A stretch of 64,000 bases of DNA from Adiantum capillus-veneris (Eukaryota; Streptophyta; Polypodiopsida; Polypodiales; Pteridaceae): contig CM043967.1 in assembly GCA_014529385.2 (NCBI GenBank), positions 135,107,182 to 135,171,181 on the forward strand. Direction: 5' to 3'. The first letter of the stretch is position 1. Each line of letters starts with the position of its first letter. Shown here piece after piece: positions 24,504-35,872 of the stretch. Below the pieces are notes generated by a model, which was given only the letters and a program-made list of their open reading frames with translations, was not told where the DNA came from and searched no databases. Both the position numbers and the translations under genes were made by a program.

Positions 24504-24518
24504 CCGGCTCTGATACAA
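24504..24518 (-). other. Gypsy-1 primer binding site
   Basis: The minus strand reads TTGTATCAGAGCCGG directly after the LTR end CGTTTCA. It matches the initiator-Met tRNA site with one base changed. Confidence 0.9.
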
Positions 24519-24897
24519 TGAAACGAACAAGGGGAGAGGATCTCCCGGCCACCCAGACCGCCTACACACGCGTCGGACGAACCACCCGATCATAGCCGCA
24601 ATCCGGCAGCTCCCCCGTGCTGGGCCAGCGTCCGAGGACGTAGGCGTTCACCTGTAAGACCGAGCGTCCCATACCACCCGGCCTCACCTCCTCGAGGTGA
24701 CCTCGCGCACTCCTAGCCTCGCGGGCTAACCACTGGCACTCTGCCAATGGGGTCGATAACAGTAAATGAGGCCTTGACCTCCCTTTTATAATAATGGCTG
24801 GCCACACTGGCCGGGTTCACACTACGTCCGCCCGGACACTGGACGCCCATCCCGACGGCATCTGGGCTAGATCCCCTCTCCTATGAGCGGGACATAA

Positions 24898-24899
<2 letters not shown>
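24519..24899 (-). repeat. Gypsy-1 5' LTR
   Basis: A 381-bp LTR with minus-strand ends TGTTATGTCCCGC and CGTTTCA, partner of 13277-13662. TTTTATAATAATGG near 24785 lies in the TATA/polyadenylation part. Confidence 0.95.

Positions 24900-24981
<82 letters not shown>
24900..24981. repeat. (TC)n microsatellite between Gypsy-1 and the LINE
   Basis: About 41 TC units lie exactly between the outer end of the Gypsy-1 LTR and the A-rich 3' tail of the LINE. Confidence 0.97.
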
Positions 24982-24984
<3 letters not shown>

Positions 24985-25301
24985 CTCTTTTTTTCTTTTT
25001 TTGGAAAAAGTCAGGGCTGTATATTACTGAGTACAATATAATCCCCAGCGGATGCCAAAATAGCCTCACGTGGGGTGTACAAGCTGAATGTAAGGATGAG
25101 AGCCACTATAGTGACAACACGACTAGAACAATCTCATGGTGGTCGGTGTGATGAGTGGAGGAGAAACCACCGAGGAGGGGCATAATGCCACGTAATCTGG
25201 CCACCTGTAAGTGTGAAGAAGAGTGGGGATCGGGCCCAACGCCGAAGGAAGGCAAATCGGCGAGCCTCGGCTGCTTGAGATGTACCTGAGGAAGAATCCC
25301 A

Positions 25302-26798
25302 CTACCAAATCACGGTGTGAATGATGTCCAGCCAAATGGCAGTGAGGGTATCCTGAAGGAGCTGTGGAGCCGCACTTAGAATGTGAAGACAACGAGCTCT
25401 CCAAACATTCCATAGTGTAATACTAGTGATGACTGAAAAAACTTCATCACGTGTCTGAGAATCCCCCTGCCAAGCAATCTGTGGTAGCATAGCCAAAGTC
25501 CCTCGCCGATAACCAGTCGAGGTAAGCATAAAGGCTGGATCTGTGTCTAAGCCCTTGTAGAAAAGATGCGGGCCGGGCATCGGCATCAACCATGAGACAG
25601 ATCCCCAAGTGAGAAATCCATGTTGAACACCCGCTCTGCTAAGTAAAAAGCAAACTGCAAGCCACACTACATGGGAAGTTGAGCATGACCAAAGACAATG
25701 TGCAGGTGACTCAAGTAGTCGCAGAGGACAGCGAGTACATAACGGATCATGACCCATAGTAGCTAGCCAAGTCCCAACTAGAAGTCCTGCATGTGCAATC
25801 ATCCACATGAAAAAAGAAATACGAGGAGCCGCATGTAAATCCCAGATGGCGGACCAAAACTGTTGTAGATAGGCATGGGAGAGACCTGAATGTAACCAGA
25901 AACGCATACGAGTGGGCTGCTTTGGTTGCTGTCTCATCAATGCTAACCTTCCAATCCTGACAATGTACTCAAAGAATGATACAGGTGCACCGGTGGGGTC
26001 AGAGTGAGGCCAATGCCACTCTCCTGGGTCCCAAGAAAGCTGAGATAGGGCACGACCCTCCCACACCCAAAGCCTCCAAAGTGCAGCATCAGCAGAAGCG
26101 AAACGGGGGTCAACACAACGACGCTTCCCGCGGGAGCCAACTACTCGTATGGCCTCCCATCGAGCGTCGAGAGAGACAAGGTGCGGAGAGGTGGCATCAT
26201 ATGTCGATCTAGCATGAATCCCCGGAGAGTAGTCAGTATCAACTGTGAACAGCATGGTGTCTAAACGAACTAATAAGAGAGTGCTCTGAGCAAAGAGGCC
26301 TTCCCAGCCACAATGGGGAGGCATCTGAACCGTGCCTCGCATGACTTCATCCCACTGTGAAGGAACAGCGGAATCAATCTCAAGCAGTCTGTCTGTCACC
26401 CCGCGACCAATGTCATAATGTTCTGCCACAAAATCTGCATCCAGCATACGTGTCTCATGAAACAACTGCATAGAGGCAACAGGGCCAGTGTCCCAAGCAG
26501 CCCAATCAATGTGAGTCCTCTCTCCAAGCTGACGGGGTGGATTAACCGAAGAATCAAGAACTGCAGCATTCCAAATGAGAGGCTGGCGCTCAATCTCCTC
26601 ACGACATGAGGGAGGTGAGCGTATGATAGCCCGTCGCATGGAAACCCAAATCTGAAGGAGTGATCGGATGAAGGGTGAGAGGGTGGTGGTGAACAAGGTG
26701 GCATCCGTAAAGAGAAAACGATACCCTTTATGCCAAGTATGACCATCTCTAGTGCCGAGGCGTGGAGTCACTGTGCAAAGAGCTGCTTGAAGAAGCAT
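25302..26798 (-). pseudogene. LINE ORF2 C-terminal region with zf-RVT domain
   Basis: A 498-codon open frame downstream of RT. The C-terminal 170 residues match the plant LINE zf-RVT pattern: FWSAIWDLHAAPRISFFMWM, then LCTRCPLRLLESPAHCLWSC, with the expected Cys/His spacing. It ends in a short hydrophobic tail at 25302. It is separated from the RT frame by stops and a frameshift between 26800 and 27003, so the original single protein is broken, although this half has stayed open. Confidence 0.88.
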
Positions 26799-27002
26799 CT
26801 TCCAAGGTTCTTGGCCGGGAAAAAGACCCCGAACAATAAGCTTGGTAAGAAGGGCGCAGCTCTGTAACTCTGGATCAATAATGCCAAGGCCTCCCTTTGA
26901 CCTAGGACGAATAATCGTGGACCAACGAACTCAAGCACGAGTATCAGTAGTCCCATCTGTGCCACTCCATAAAAAGTTCCATACTAGTCAGCGGAGCTGA
27001 GC

Positions 27003-28058
27003 TCACACACCAGAATGTAGCATCCAACAAGAGGCCGTATACCATACTGTAGCCAGAATGACCTGGTTGACGACCAATGCACGGCCAGCCAACGACAGAT
27101 GACGTGAAGACCAATGGCATAGCTTCCTGCGAATAGACTGTAGTACGGGTGCAAACTGCTGCTGTGAGGAAACATCAAATCCAACCTGAAAGCCCAAATA
27201 TCTGCATGTCTGACTCGGCTGCAGCCATGTGAAACCATCAACTAACCCCCAAGTAGGTATGTCATCACTGCCAACCAGTAACCCATAGGATTTATGCCAG
27301 TTAAAGCGTGCACCATTGGCAATGCAAAAAACCTCTAGGGCCTCCCGCATGGCATCAAGAGCAGCTAGCAAATAGCGCAACATTAACATAGTGTCATCAG
27401 CAAACTCCTGATCGATAAGGTCCGGAGCTGAAGGTACTGGCATGGTCAAGCCACGAAATGCATGACTCTGAGCACGAAGAAAGTCGGACATAGTCTCTCC
27501 TACAAACAGATACAGATATGCTGCTAAAGGACATCCCTGACGGGCAGATTGAGAAAGCTCAAAACTGCGACTGACACGGCCACCAATAGTAATAGCACTG
27601 CTGACAGTCCTAAAGAGAGCGGAAATGCCTGAGATCCATCTCGAAGGGAAACCCATCCTGGCAAATGATCCTTCGAGAAAGTCCCACTCAACACGATCGT
27701 ATGCTTTCTCGAAGTCAAGGATGAAAAAAGCGAGAGGTTCAAAAGATGATCTGGCCCACTCTACTGCCTCATAAAAAGTGAAGATATTATCCAGGATGCA
27801 TCGATCCATGACAAAGCCTGTCTGAGAAGTATGAATAATATCTGGTAAGAACGGTCGCAAGCGATGGCTGATCAGTAACGCTAATATCTTATAGACCGAA
27901 GGGAGTAGGGTAATAGGTCTCCACTGTCGGAGCTGAGTGGTGTCACCCCCCTTCGGAATAAGAGATATGAGACCTGAACAAAGATCCGGATGCATATATC
28001 CTGATGCAAAAAGATGTCCTGACAACCGCAAAGCAGTGGTATATGCAATACATCCCAA
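27003..28058 (-). pseudogene. LINE reverse transcriptase
   Basis: A 351-codon open frame with the L1-type RT motifs in order: LISLIPKGGDTTQLRQWRPI, FFILDFEKAYDRVEWDFL, SARQGCPLAAYLYL and DQEFADDTMLML (catalytic Asp pair). The thumb follows (FNWHKSYGLLVG, then CRYLGFQVGF). The true start lies upstream: DGLTRAFFLTYWD is encoded in another frame at about 28040-28085, so an indel lies near 28050. The frame ends at 27003 in a stop. Confidence 0.93.
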
Positions 28059-28089
28059 TATGTCAAAAAGAAAGCTCTAGTGAGGCCAT

Positions 28090-28092
<3 letters not shown>

Positions 28093-28178
<86 letters not shown>
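28093..28178. repeat. (CT)n microsatellite at the LINE 5' end
   Basis: About 43 CT units directly abut the first LINE codons. It has the same orientation as the tract at 24900-24981 on the other side of the LINE. Confidence 0.97.
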
Positions 28179-28179
<1 letters not shown>

Positions 28180-28731
28180 GTGCACACGCAATATTGAACG
28201 TTGATTCTCGCACGAAATTTTCTCAATTTGCCACAGGAGGCACCATGCCTAAACCAGCCAGCCAACCCTCTTTGGGCATTGCACACCAATGTTATCCACA
28301 TTCTCAATACTCCAAGGCAAATGGCTTCGGCACGAGACGATGGCAATGCAACTCTAAGTTGACTAGCACAATTTCTGGAGTCATAAAGCACTTGACAAGC
28401 TATGGCACAACCAATAACTATGGGGGGTGCAAGATAAATTCCAAAGGATGTCGAGGACCAATTGATTGCCGATCACTTTCCAGCCAAGGGCGATTCCAAA
28501 TAAGGTGCCCGGTACACAACACACACGGGATGCACTTCATGATGCTCTTGTGGGAGATTTGGGTGGTTCATCCACACATGTTCAAGGGAAGCCCTCTTCC
28601 TAGTGGAAAAGAGTTAGTGATGTTGAGGAGGATGATTTATTGCACGCTTGGACACTCCAAGCGAGAAATCAATAGCAACATGCGAATAGAAATAGAGTAT
28701 TAGAGACAAATGCAAGACTCTTTTCATGGGA
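28179..28731. other. unassigned stretch with an unrecognised open frame
   Basis: A plus-strand frame stays open through about 28184-28703, but its translation has no motif I recognise and its upstream part is microsatellite. I do not call a gene. Confidence 0.35.
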
Positions 28732-28739
28732 CAACCCAT

Positions 28740-28900
28740 CATAGTTACCAGGAACGGGAAACCGGAACGGGAACGCGAAACAAAATGCCATTCCCTGTTA
28801 TGAGTACTCACGTTTGAAACACGGAACGGGGATTCGGAACGGGAACTTGAAATGGGAACGGGAAACGGAGACCTGAAAACGGCCATTCCCTGTTACTATG
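28740..28900. mobile_element. hAT-like MITE (161 bp), same family as 7766-8470
   Basis: The left end is CATAGTTACCAGGAACGG. The right end, reverse-complemented, is CATAGTAACAGGGAATGG. A perfect 8-bp target duplication CAACCCAT flanks it (28732-28739 and 28901-28908). Nearly the whole interior consists of GGAACGGGAA-type motifs. No coding capacity. Shared termini and 8-bp duplication tie it to the larger element at 7766. Confidence 0.9.
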
Positions 28901-28908
28901 CAACCCAT

Positions 28909-30093
<1,185 letters not shown>

Positions 30094-30657
30094 TCATATA
30101 GGCAAATACCTTTTCATCACATGCTTTCCTGTGACAGCGGTGGCAGCAGCAATACCACCAATTGCACCCGCAAAAGCAGCAGCACGTGGACCTGCAGCGA
30201 CACGGAAGAGAGCACCTGTACCAAGCCCTGCAGCAATGCTGTTAAGCATATCATCTGTGCCACGGTAATGCATGATCCCACTCTCTAGCCCTGCATATAG
30301 TAGACCCACAACACCCAGCTTGTTACCATAAGATCGACCCCGATGGCCAGAGCCGTTCAATACTCTGTTGATGCGGAGCTTCAATGTGTCGCCCTCCTCA
30401 GCCGCACGCAGTCCATCAACCAGACCAAGGGTACCACCAGAAATGGCACCTGAGAGGTACCCACATCCTGTGTAATACGTCAAATTCTCACTCCAGTTTC
30501 TTCGTTGCACAGCCGCCTCTTCGGGAAAGAGGAATTCTGGTGAAGAAGGGAGGCGATATAGCTTGTTGACAGACTTTTGATCAAAGGCCGTTCCATGGTA
30601 CTGAGCATATGGATTGTAAAACCGCCCATCGTCCTCACCTGGCTTGGTAGAACCCAT
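30094..30657 (-). CDS. TIM23: mitochondrial import inner membrane translocase subunit TIM23
   Basis: 187 residues, single exon, intact. TIM23 forms the inner-membrane channel that takes presequence-bearing proteins into the mitochondrial matrix, with TIM17 and TIM50. The soluble N-terminal part contains LYRLPSSPEFLFPEEAAVQRR, typical of plant TIM23. The Tim17/22/23 domain follows (about residues 60-178) with glycine-rich membrane segments: GCGYLSGAISGGTLGLVDGL, NKLGVVGLLYAGLESGIM and a Gly/Ala-rich helix (GLGTGALFRVAAGPRAAAFA). The C-terminus GKHVMKRYLPI closely matches plant homologues, as do length and lack of introns. An in-frame ATG ten codons upstream (30687) is possible, but the MGSTKPGED start fits the family better. 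It is the only intact host gene in this window. Confidence 0.95.
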   Translation of the reverse strand: MGSTKPGEDDGRFYNPYAQYHGTAFDQKSVNKLYRLPSSPEFLFPEEAAVQRRNWSENLTYYTGCGYLSGAISGGTLGLVDGLRAAEEGDTLKLRINRVLNGSGHRGRSYGNKLGVVGLLYAGLESGIMHYRGTDDMLNSIAAGLGTGALFRVAAGPRAAAFAGAIGGIAAATAVTGKHVMKRYLPI

Positions 30658-30915
30658 TGCCGATCGTTGCAGAAGCAAAAATGTCAATGGAAGATCAACG
30701 AATTCGGAAGGACGGGCTGGGGAGCTGTGTGCGCGGACAGGGGAAGAATGAGACCTGCGTTTCGTTACGCGCAGATCGCAGCTGTTCCCCTTCCTCAGGG
30801 CGTGTTTTAGTCACCCACGTAAAACCTAATTCGGCCAAATATCGCGGAAGAACTAGGCTAACGTCCCTCGATCGGTTCTTATTCGGTTGGTGGAAAAGAT
30901 TGCTTATAAAAAATA
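30658..30915 (-). promoter_or_regulatory. presumed TIM23 5' region
   Basis: The 258 bases between the TIM23 start and the MITE at 30916 should hold the 5' leader and core promoter. I could not assign a TATA box or a transcription start. The short distance places the MITE and SINE inside likely promoter space. Confidence 0.4.
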
Positions 30916-31339
30916 GGATAAATTACCAAAATACCCCTCCAATTTGTGGAAATTCCCAAAATGCCCTTGTATCTTTTTTAGTTGGATTATTCAAAACTTT
31001 CTAATCTATATTTCTTTTTGACTATTGAGATCCTTTTTTGAGTGCTTAGCATGTAATTTGTCACAAATTATCTCGCAAAACAAGCAAAATAATGAAGCGA
31101 TTCATCTCTAAAGGCTACATAACCAACTCAAATTTCAGCTTTAGTATCTTGTATTGATAAACAATCAGTTTCTTATGAAACGTTACAAGTTTTTTAATTT
31201 TTGGAGGAATTTAATCTCACAATCAGGGGTATTTTGGAAAACTTGGAAAATTTGAAGGGCATTTTGGGAATTTATGACAAAATATTGAGGGTGTTTTGGG
31301 AATTTCCACAAATTAGAGGGGTATTTTGATAATTCACCC
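30916..31339. mobile_element. MITE with 50-bp inverted repeats
   Basis: The left arm begins GGATAAATTACCAAAATACC. The right end, reverse-complemented, begins GGGTGAATTATCAAAATACC, and both continue with CCCTC, AATTTGTGGAAATTCCCAAAA and CCCT. The match is about 50 bp with some six differences. The right arm repeats part of the motif again (AATTCCCAAAATGCCC). Inside is AT-rich non-coding DNA. No target duplication is evident, partly because the SINE abuts the right end. Superfamily undetermined. Confidence 0.82.
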
Positions 31340-31482
31340 TTTTTTTTTAAATAGACGTTCGAAGCTTCGCTTCAACTAGTGTTACGGAATTGCGCCCACT
31401 CACCCACACCCGCATGTCTCGGGGATTGAACTATAGTGGGGCGCTTACAGCCCCTCACCTTTACCACTAGGCCAACTCCCCT
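31340..31482 (-). mobile_element. tRNA-derived SINE
   Basis: On the minus strand the sequence starts GGGGAGTTGGCCTAGTGG, with a perfect RNA polymerase III A box (TGGCCTAGTGG, 31464-31474). A B box follows (AGTTCAATCC, 31423-31432) at tRNA-like spacing. After the tRNA-like head comes about 70 bp of unrelated body and an A-rich 3' end (ATTTAAAAAAAAA, 31340-31352). A head, body and poly(A) tail in about 143 bp define a SINE. The anticodon arm does not fold cleanly, so the parent tRNA is not named. It sits exactly at the right end of the MITE. Confidence 0.78.
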
Positions 31483-31619
31483 TGACACAAGCAACTCTTC
31501 TTACGATCATCATAATAATTATGTTGTTCTGTCTCATTTTCCATTCGGCACAGGTGGAAGTCAAAACAATATATCAAACTGGTCGAGAATACAAGGTCAG
31601 ATAGTTAATTGTGCATCAA
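31483..31619. other. short unassigned stretch
   Basis: Lies between the SINE and the recognisable part of the helicase pseudogene. It may be more of the pseudogene, but I cannot show it. Confidence 0.35.
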
Positions 31620-32320
31620 AAGCTTTTAAAAGCTAGTATTCCAGTCGACACGATGGCAAAGGTCACAAAAGAGATGATGATGGAAGATGTGATAGACATG
31701 AGGATGGAATACATGATCGACATGAGAGAAGGTATGAAAGACAATAATACCATGACAAAGAGGATGGATATAAAAGGATCATGGCCACAAGGATGATGAT
31801 CAAAGGACTCATAGAGAGCATGATGATCACAAGGATAAACACAATGGGAATGCTAGCACTGACGACAATGATGATCATAGAGATCGGAACAACAATTATC
31901 GAGATGATAGAAACTCCAGCTCTTTTAAAGTGCATCAACCACCGGAACTTGAGTGTTCAATGTTTCTCGAGTTAGCGTAATCGAAAGGAAGGGACTCGGC
32001 TTGTATCACAAATTGGCACACATATAATTGCTAATGTGAAAGGTGTTGTTATGAGAGATCAAGAGGTATGGGTTAAGCTTGTTTCCATTACTAGGAATAA
32101 AATTAGACTTTCCAAGTGGGATGTGGACCAAAAAATAGGACAAGGTCTTCTACCGATGAAAAGGAGCTCTTTGGTTGAGGAGCCTAATCCCTCCAGTATG
32201 AATCAACCTTCAATGGGTCGTGAATAGCTTTCTCTGATTTCATCTCAAAGGAGGATGAAAATGGCTCTTCTAGGTGACCACTAAAGATAATTAAATTCAC
32301 CTAAGAGATGGGTTGTTAAG
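31620..32320 (+). pseudogene. PRP22/DHX8 RNA helicase pseudogene, left part
   Basis: Fragments in changing frames match the N-terminal half of the spliceosomal DEAH-box helicase PRP22/DHX8, which releases mRNA from the spliceosome. First comes an Arg/Asp/His-rich stretch (DDDGRCDRHEDGIHDRHERR). Then an S1 RNA-binding domain with a deletion: VFNVSRVSVI, RKEGTRLVSQIGTHIIANVK, VVMRDQEVWVKLVSI and WDVDQKIGQGLLPMKR. Then LNSPKRWVVK, matching the conserved SPERWE element. Several stops and frameshifts make it a pseudogene. It ends at the TTAAG target site where Gypsy-2 inserted and resumes at 47082. The helicase core is absent. Confidence 0.88.
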
Positions 32321-34128
32321 TGTAATGGAATGGCCTATGAACTTTGAGAATAGCGGAATTAGGAGAATCAAAGAGAGTATTTTTGTGAGACTAATTTGAA
32401 AACATAGAGGATGAACTAAATTAGCGGTAGCAACATAACCATTATAAATTAACTTGGCATGAACAATACTTTTGCAAGACAGAGAGTGTAGTGAACTTGA
32501 CAACATTTGAGGACCGGATTCATGTGGAACTGGTCCCCCCTCCAATAGACTTTTGTATTATAGATTTTCCAATAAAGAGAGACTTGGCATAATACAATCT
32601 TTGTGTTCATTTTGTGACCTTGGTCATGATATGAAGATGGAAACCTTCATGCATCACGAGCATAACGTAGACTTTGTAAAAATTATTAACCATCCTCGAT
32701 ATCAGTCCCAAGGCCTCAAACACCTTTGAAGGTGGAGAGAGCTAGTGAGGAATGAGGGTAGGGAAGAGGAAGAAGAAAGATTCATAGGAGAAAGAAATAG
32801 TTCCTCACTTATCATCACTCTTCTTGCTAGCATACATAATAGCATAGTAATGAAGATGGAGAAGATGGCAAGCTTAAGCATTGAAGCATGGCTCTTGGTT
32901 GGATTTGCATTCCATAGCCAAGAGTGTTGGTGTAGGCTCTCCATTTCTCAACAAGATTGGAGAAGGAGATGGAGTTCTTGCACTTTCACCAAGTGAGAAT
33001 GTGTGAAAAATGAGTGTGTGAGAGGGTGTATACCCCCAAGTACACCCCTTGCTTGCTTTGGTCGACCCCTCCTTTTTGCTCAAGCTTGAAGCTCGTTGAA
33101 CCCCTCTAAGCCTAGCCATTCACATGCACAATGCATTTCAAGCAATATGGGTAGCATTAGGACAAGAGTCCTCCTTACCTCTTTGAGAGAGAGAGAACTT
33201 GAAAATATCTAGATATTTGTTGAATTGAACTAGAAGCTCATTGGACCCCTCTTTAGCCAAGCCAATAGGATTCAAGCACACCATGTGGCTAAGCATAGGG
33301 AGAGCTTGACATGTGTCCATGTGCCCCTTGAGAAAGGGGGTGCCCTTTGGGTGAGTGGGAGGTTAAGTCAAAGATTTCCCTAACTTTGGGGCTTTTCCCC
33401 TCGTTTTTGTAGGGTCTCTTTTTTACTCAAGCACCTTATCCCCCATGCATGAGAAGCTTCTCAAGCACCTTCCTCATCAAGCATGACAAGCACCTTAGTA
33501 AGCAAGCACGACAAGCACCTCAGTCAGCAAGCATGACAAGCACCTCAAGCACCTCACTTATCAAGCATGACAAGCACCTTAGTCAGCAAGCACCTCAAGC
33601 TTGGGTTTGGTTCCCACCTCAAGCTCAGCCCTAGCTTGCCTAAGGTCCTAGGTCTAAGAACTTTTAACACTAACCTTTGGAGGTCTTTAATGAAGCTAAC
33701 CCTAAGGTCTTTTAAGCTCCATTAGATGCACGTTGCTCTTTCATAGACTACCTCCTTTTGGACCCCTATTGAGATGTAACCATCTCTCCTCTTGGTCCCC
33801 TGTTGAGATAAGTTTAGAAGCACTTATTGCACATTGCTCTTTGGTAGACCATCTCCTTTTGGACCCCTATTGAGATGCAGCCATTTCTTCATTTGGTCCC
33901 CTGTTGAGATAGGTCTAGAAGCACTTATTACATATTGCTCTTTGATAGAACATCTCATTTTGGACCCCTATTGAGATGTAACCATCTCTTCTTTTGGTCC
34001 CCTATTGAGATAGGTCTAGAAGCACATGTCTCTATTCTAGCTCTTGTTGCTATTTATTCTCCCACATTAAAAGATCAGTTTATTATGAGAAAATCATTTG
34101 GATTAGCTAGATATTAGATTTAATGACA
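32321..34128 (-). repeat. Gypsy-2 3' LTR
   Basis: A 1.8-kb LTR starting TGTAATGGAATGG and ending TAATGACA on the plus strand. It contains a CAAGCACCT(T/C)AGTCAGCAAG minisatellite (about 33450-33605) and three tandem 101-bp units starting at 33733, 33834 and 33935. It aligns with 44999-47076 apart from the MITE there, and with 47649-49097. Confidence 0.93.
33733..34035. repeat. three 101-bp tandem units inside the LTR
   Basis: Each unit begins TTGCTCTTT and contains GGACCCCTATTGAGATG and GGTCCCCT. The same three-unit array is in the other LTR at about 46682-46984, so it predates insertion. Confidence 0.9.
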
Positions 34129-34961
34129 TTACCTCTCTCTTGAAATCATAGTCGTCCTTGACTATGAGGTAGAGAAGATAAAGCCTAGTCATTAGTCCAT
34201 GTTTCTTAGCATGTAAAGGATCCCTTTTTACCCTTCGATATCATTCCAAGATGGATGACTGATACATTTGGTGCTTGGGAGACTTACTACTGCAAGCATG
34301 TTTGTTCTTTAGTCCATATCATAGTTCCAAAGTAGAGTGGCAAATTCTACTTGGTGTTTGAGAGATGTCGTCATCACAAACATGATCTTAAGCATGCATA
34401 CTATTTGAATTTGTGCACAATAAAAAGAGAACTAGTGTTATAAGACAAAAACATTGTTCATTTAAAATGCATTTTCATTTGCTTCCTCTAGTGTAGCATT
34501 GTAAGCATTGACAAGGTTCATATTATCCTTAAGCTAGGTTCCTTGCATCCATCTAGCATCTTTAAAAGGATAATTCTTAAACTTAACAAGATATCATTGG
34601 ATAATCTGACCGTTTCTTAATACCTTGTCTACATGTCGTAGGATGGACTAAGATTGAAGTACTTCTTCTTGATCTTCGATTTTTTGAGGATCTACAACTA
34701 TTTCTTCTTTTGGTGGCGCTCCTTTGTAAGGCTTATGTAGACTCTCATGGAAAACATTGTGCATGAGCCAATGGTTGGGCAACTTTAATTGTTAAGCCAT
34801 CTCATTCATTGGCTGAAGAATTTAAAAAGGACCATAGTATCTTTTTTCTAGTTTAGCATAATACTCTTGGTGGCGCGTAGGATTCTTGCCCATAGTATGC
34901 CTTAGATGAGCCTTGAGAAACTTTAGCAAGACCCAATCATTTTCCTTAAAAGCTACGGCTC
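34129..34961 (-). pseudogene. Gypsy-2 integrase C-terminus and chromodomain remnant
   Basis: Minus-strand translation, with stops, reads ENDWVLLKFLKAHLRHTMGK, then RYYGPF (GPF/Y motif), HNVFHESLHKPYKG, then a chromodomain-like end (QIIQ.YLVKFKNYPFKDARW, about 34540-34660). The purine-rich tract next to the LTR (TTTCAAGAGAGAGGTAA on the minus strand, 34129-34145) is the likely polypurine tract. The upstream piece of integrase lies beyond the nested element, at 40699 onward. Confidence 0.8.
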
Positions 34962-34966
34962 GTCTG

Positions 34967-35447
34967 TGCTACAGCCGGAAGCATGGCTGCCCTACAACAT
35001 ACTGGAAAATAGCACATAACAAGACATAAAACGACTAAATCTACGTACCTGTCGACTCGCATAGCACATAACCACGACGTATGCAAACAGAGAGAGATAG
35101 AGAGCGAGATAGAGCGAGCGTGAACGTGCAAGCACACCTCCTAGAGCGGAGTGCTACGCCGGCACGGCAAGAGAGAAGAGAGGAGAGATGAGAAGAGCAA
35201 CACAGACACTGGGTGCAATCTCCCCCCGTGCAAGAGTGACCATTTCCCTCTTGCATGTATTTAATTTATAGATTCTTGAATGGTCAAATGTGAGTACAAA
35301 CTAGCCGGCCGGTCATAAGTGGCCGAAGCTCATAAATAGCACTAGAATAATACATGAAATATATTTCTGTATGCATAGGCCTATCTCGGTCAAGCCTTTT
35401 CCACATGTCACAGCTGTAGTAAATAATAAAATATCAATTCCATAACA
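34967..35447 (-). repeat. LARD-like element 3' LTR
   Basis: Begins TGCTACAGCCGGAAGC and ends TTCCATAACA on the plus strand. Confidence 0.95.
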
Positions 35448-35872
35448 TACCTCTCCGTTGGAAAGCAACTGTCCTCAGTTGCAAAGATAAAAAATCTGCA
35501 AACAATACTTGTCAAAAACAATGATTAGAAATCTGTCTCAAATAGTAAAAGAAAAAACCATAAAATTAGACAACATTGCTTATGCCTGCCGTCATCCATA
35601 TACTACCTATTCTAGTGTCCCATACCACTAGAATAAGCAGTATATGTCATATCGTGATGAATCAGGATATCATTGGTCACGCTCATCATCAATCTCATAA
35701 TGTCAAGTCTCATCACAAAAACACTACTAAATAATCGCCAGATACAAAATCCCAATCCAATTCCAATTCCACAATATAAGTCCAAATCCAAATCACTTTC
35801 ATTATGTACCCGGGTAACAAAATCATACCAGTTGCAATGGTGGCCAGCCACTACAGCATGATTTTGTGATCG

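Larger units (their letters stand above)
13277..24899 (-). mobile_element. Gypsy-1: degenerate chromovirus LTR retrotransposon
   Basis: A full-length 11.6-kb Ty3/gypsy element on the minus strand, of which 5.2 kb is a nested Copia element. It has two LTRs of about 380 bp, a primer site, a polypurine tract, gag with a zinc knuckle, protease, reverse transcriptase, RNase H, integrase and a C-terminal chromodomain, in the order expected for a chromovirus. The LTRs differ by roughly 7 percent by eye and pol carries several stops and frameshifts, so it is old and inactive. Left flank is (TG)n and right flank (TC)n; no 5-bp target duplication can be recognised. Confidence 0.95.
24982..28092 (-). 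mobile_element. L1-like LINE, 5'-truncated
   Basis: A non-LTR retrotransposon on the minus strand. It has an RT with the FADD catalytic box, an L1-type C-terminal zf-RVT zinc-finger region, a 3' non-coding tail and an A-rich end (minus strand TTTTTCCAAAAAAAG then AAAAAAAG) running into (GA)n. The apurinic endonuclease domain expected before RT is absent: coding similarity begins at ...DGLTRAFFLTYWD, a motif just before RT finger 1, right where the second (TC)n tract ends. 5' truncation is usual for LINEs. Confidence 0.92.

Noticed and set aside
13272-24904. 5-bp target duplication for Gypsy-1
   Set aside because: Left flank is GTGTG and right flank CTCTC; they do not match, possibly because of later microsatellite change.
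28080-28703. 207-codon plus-strand frame
   Set aside because: Begins in the (CT)n tract; the remaining part has no recognisable motif and no conserved context, so it was left as unassigned.
31340-31482. Functional tRNA gene
   Set aside because: A and B boxes are good, but the acceptor and anticodon stems do not fold properly and an extra body with an A tail follows, so a SINE fits better.
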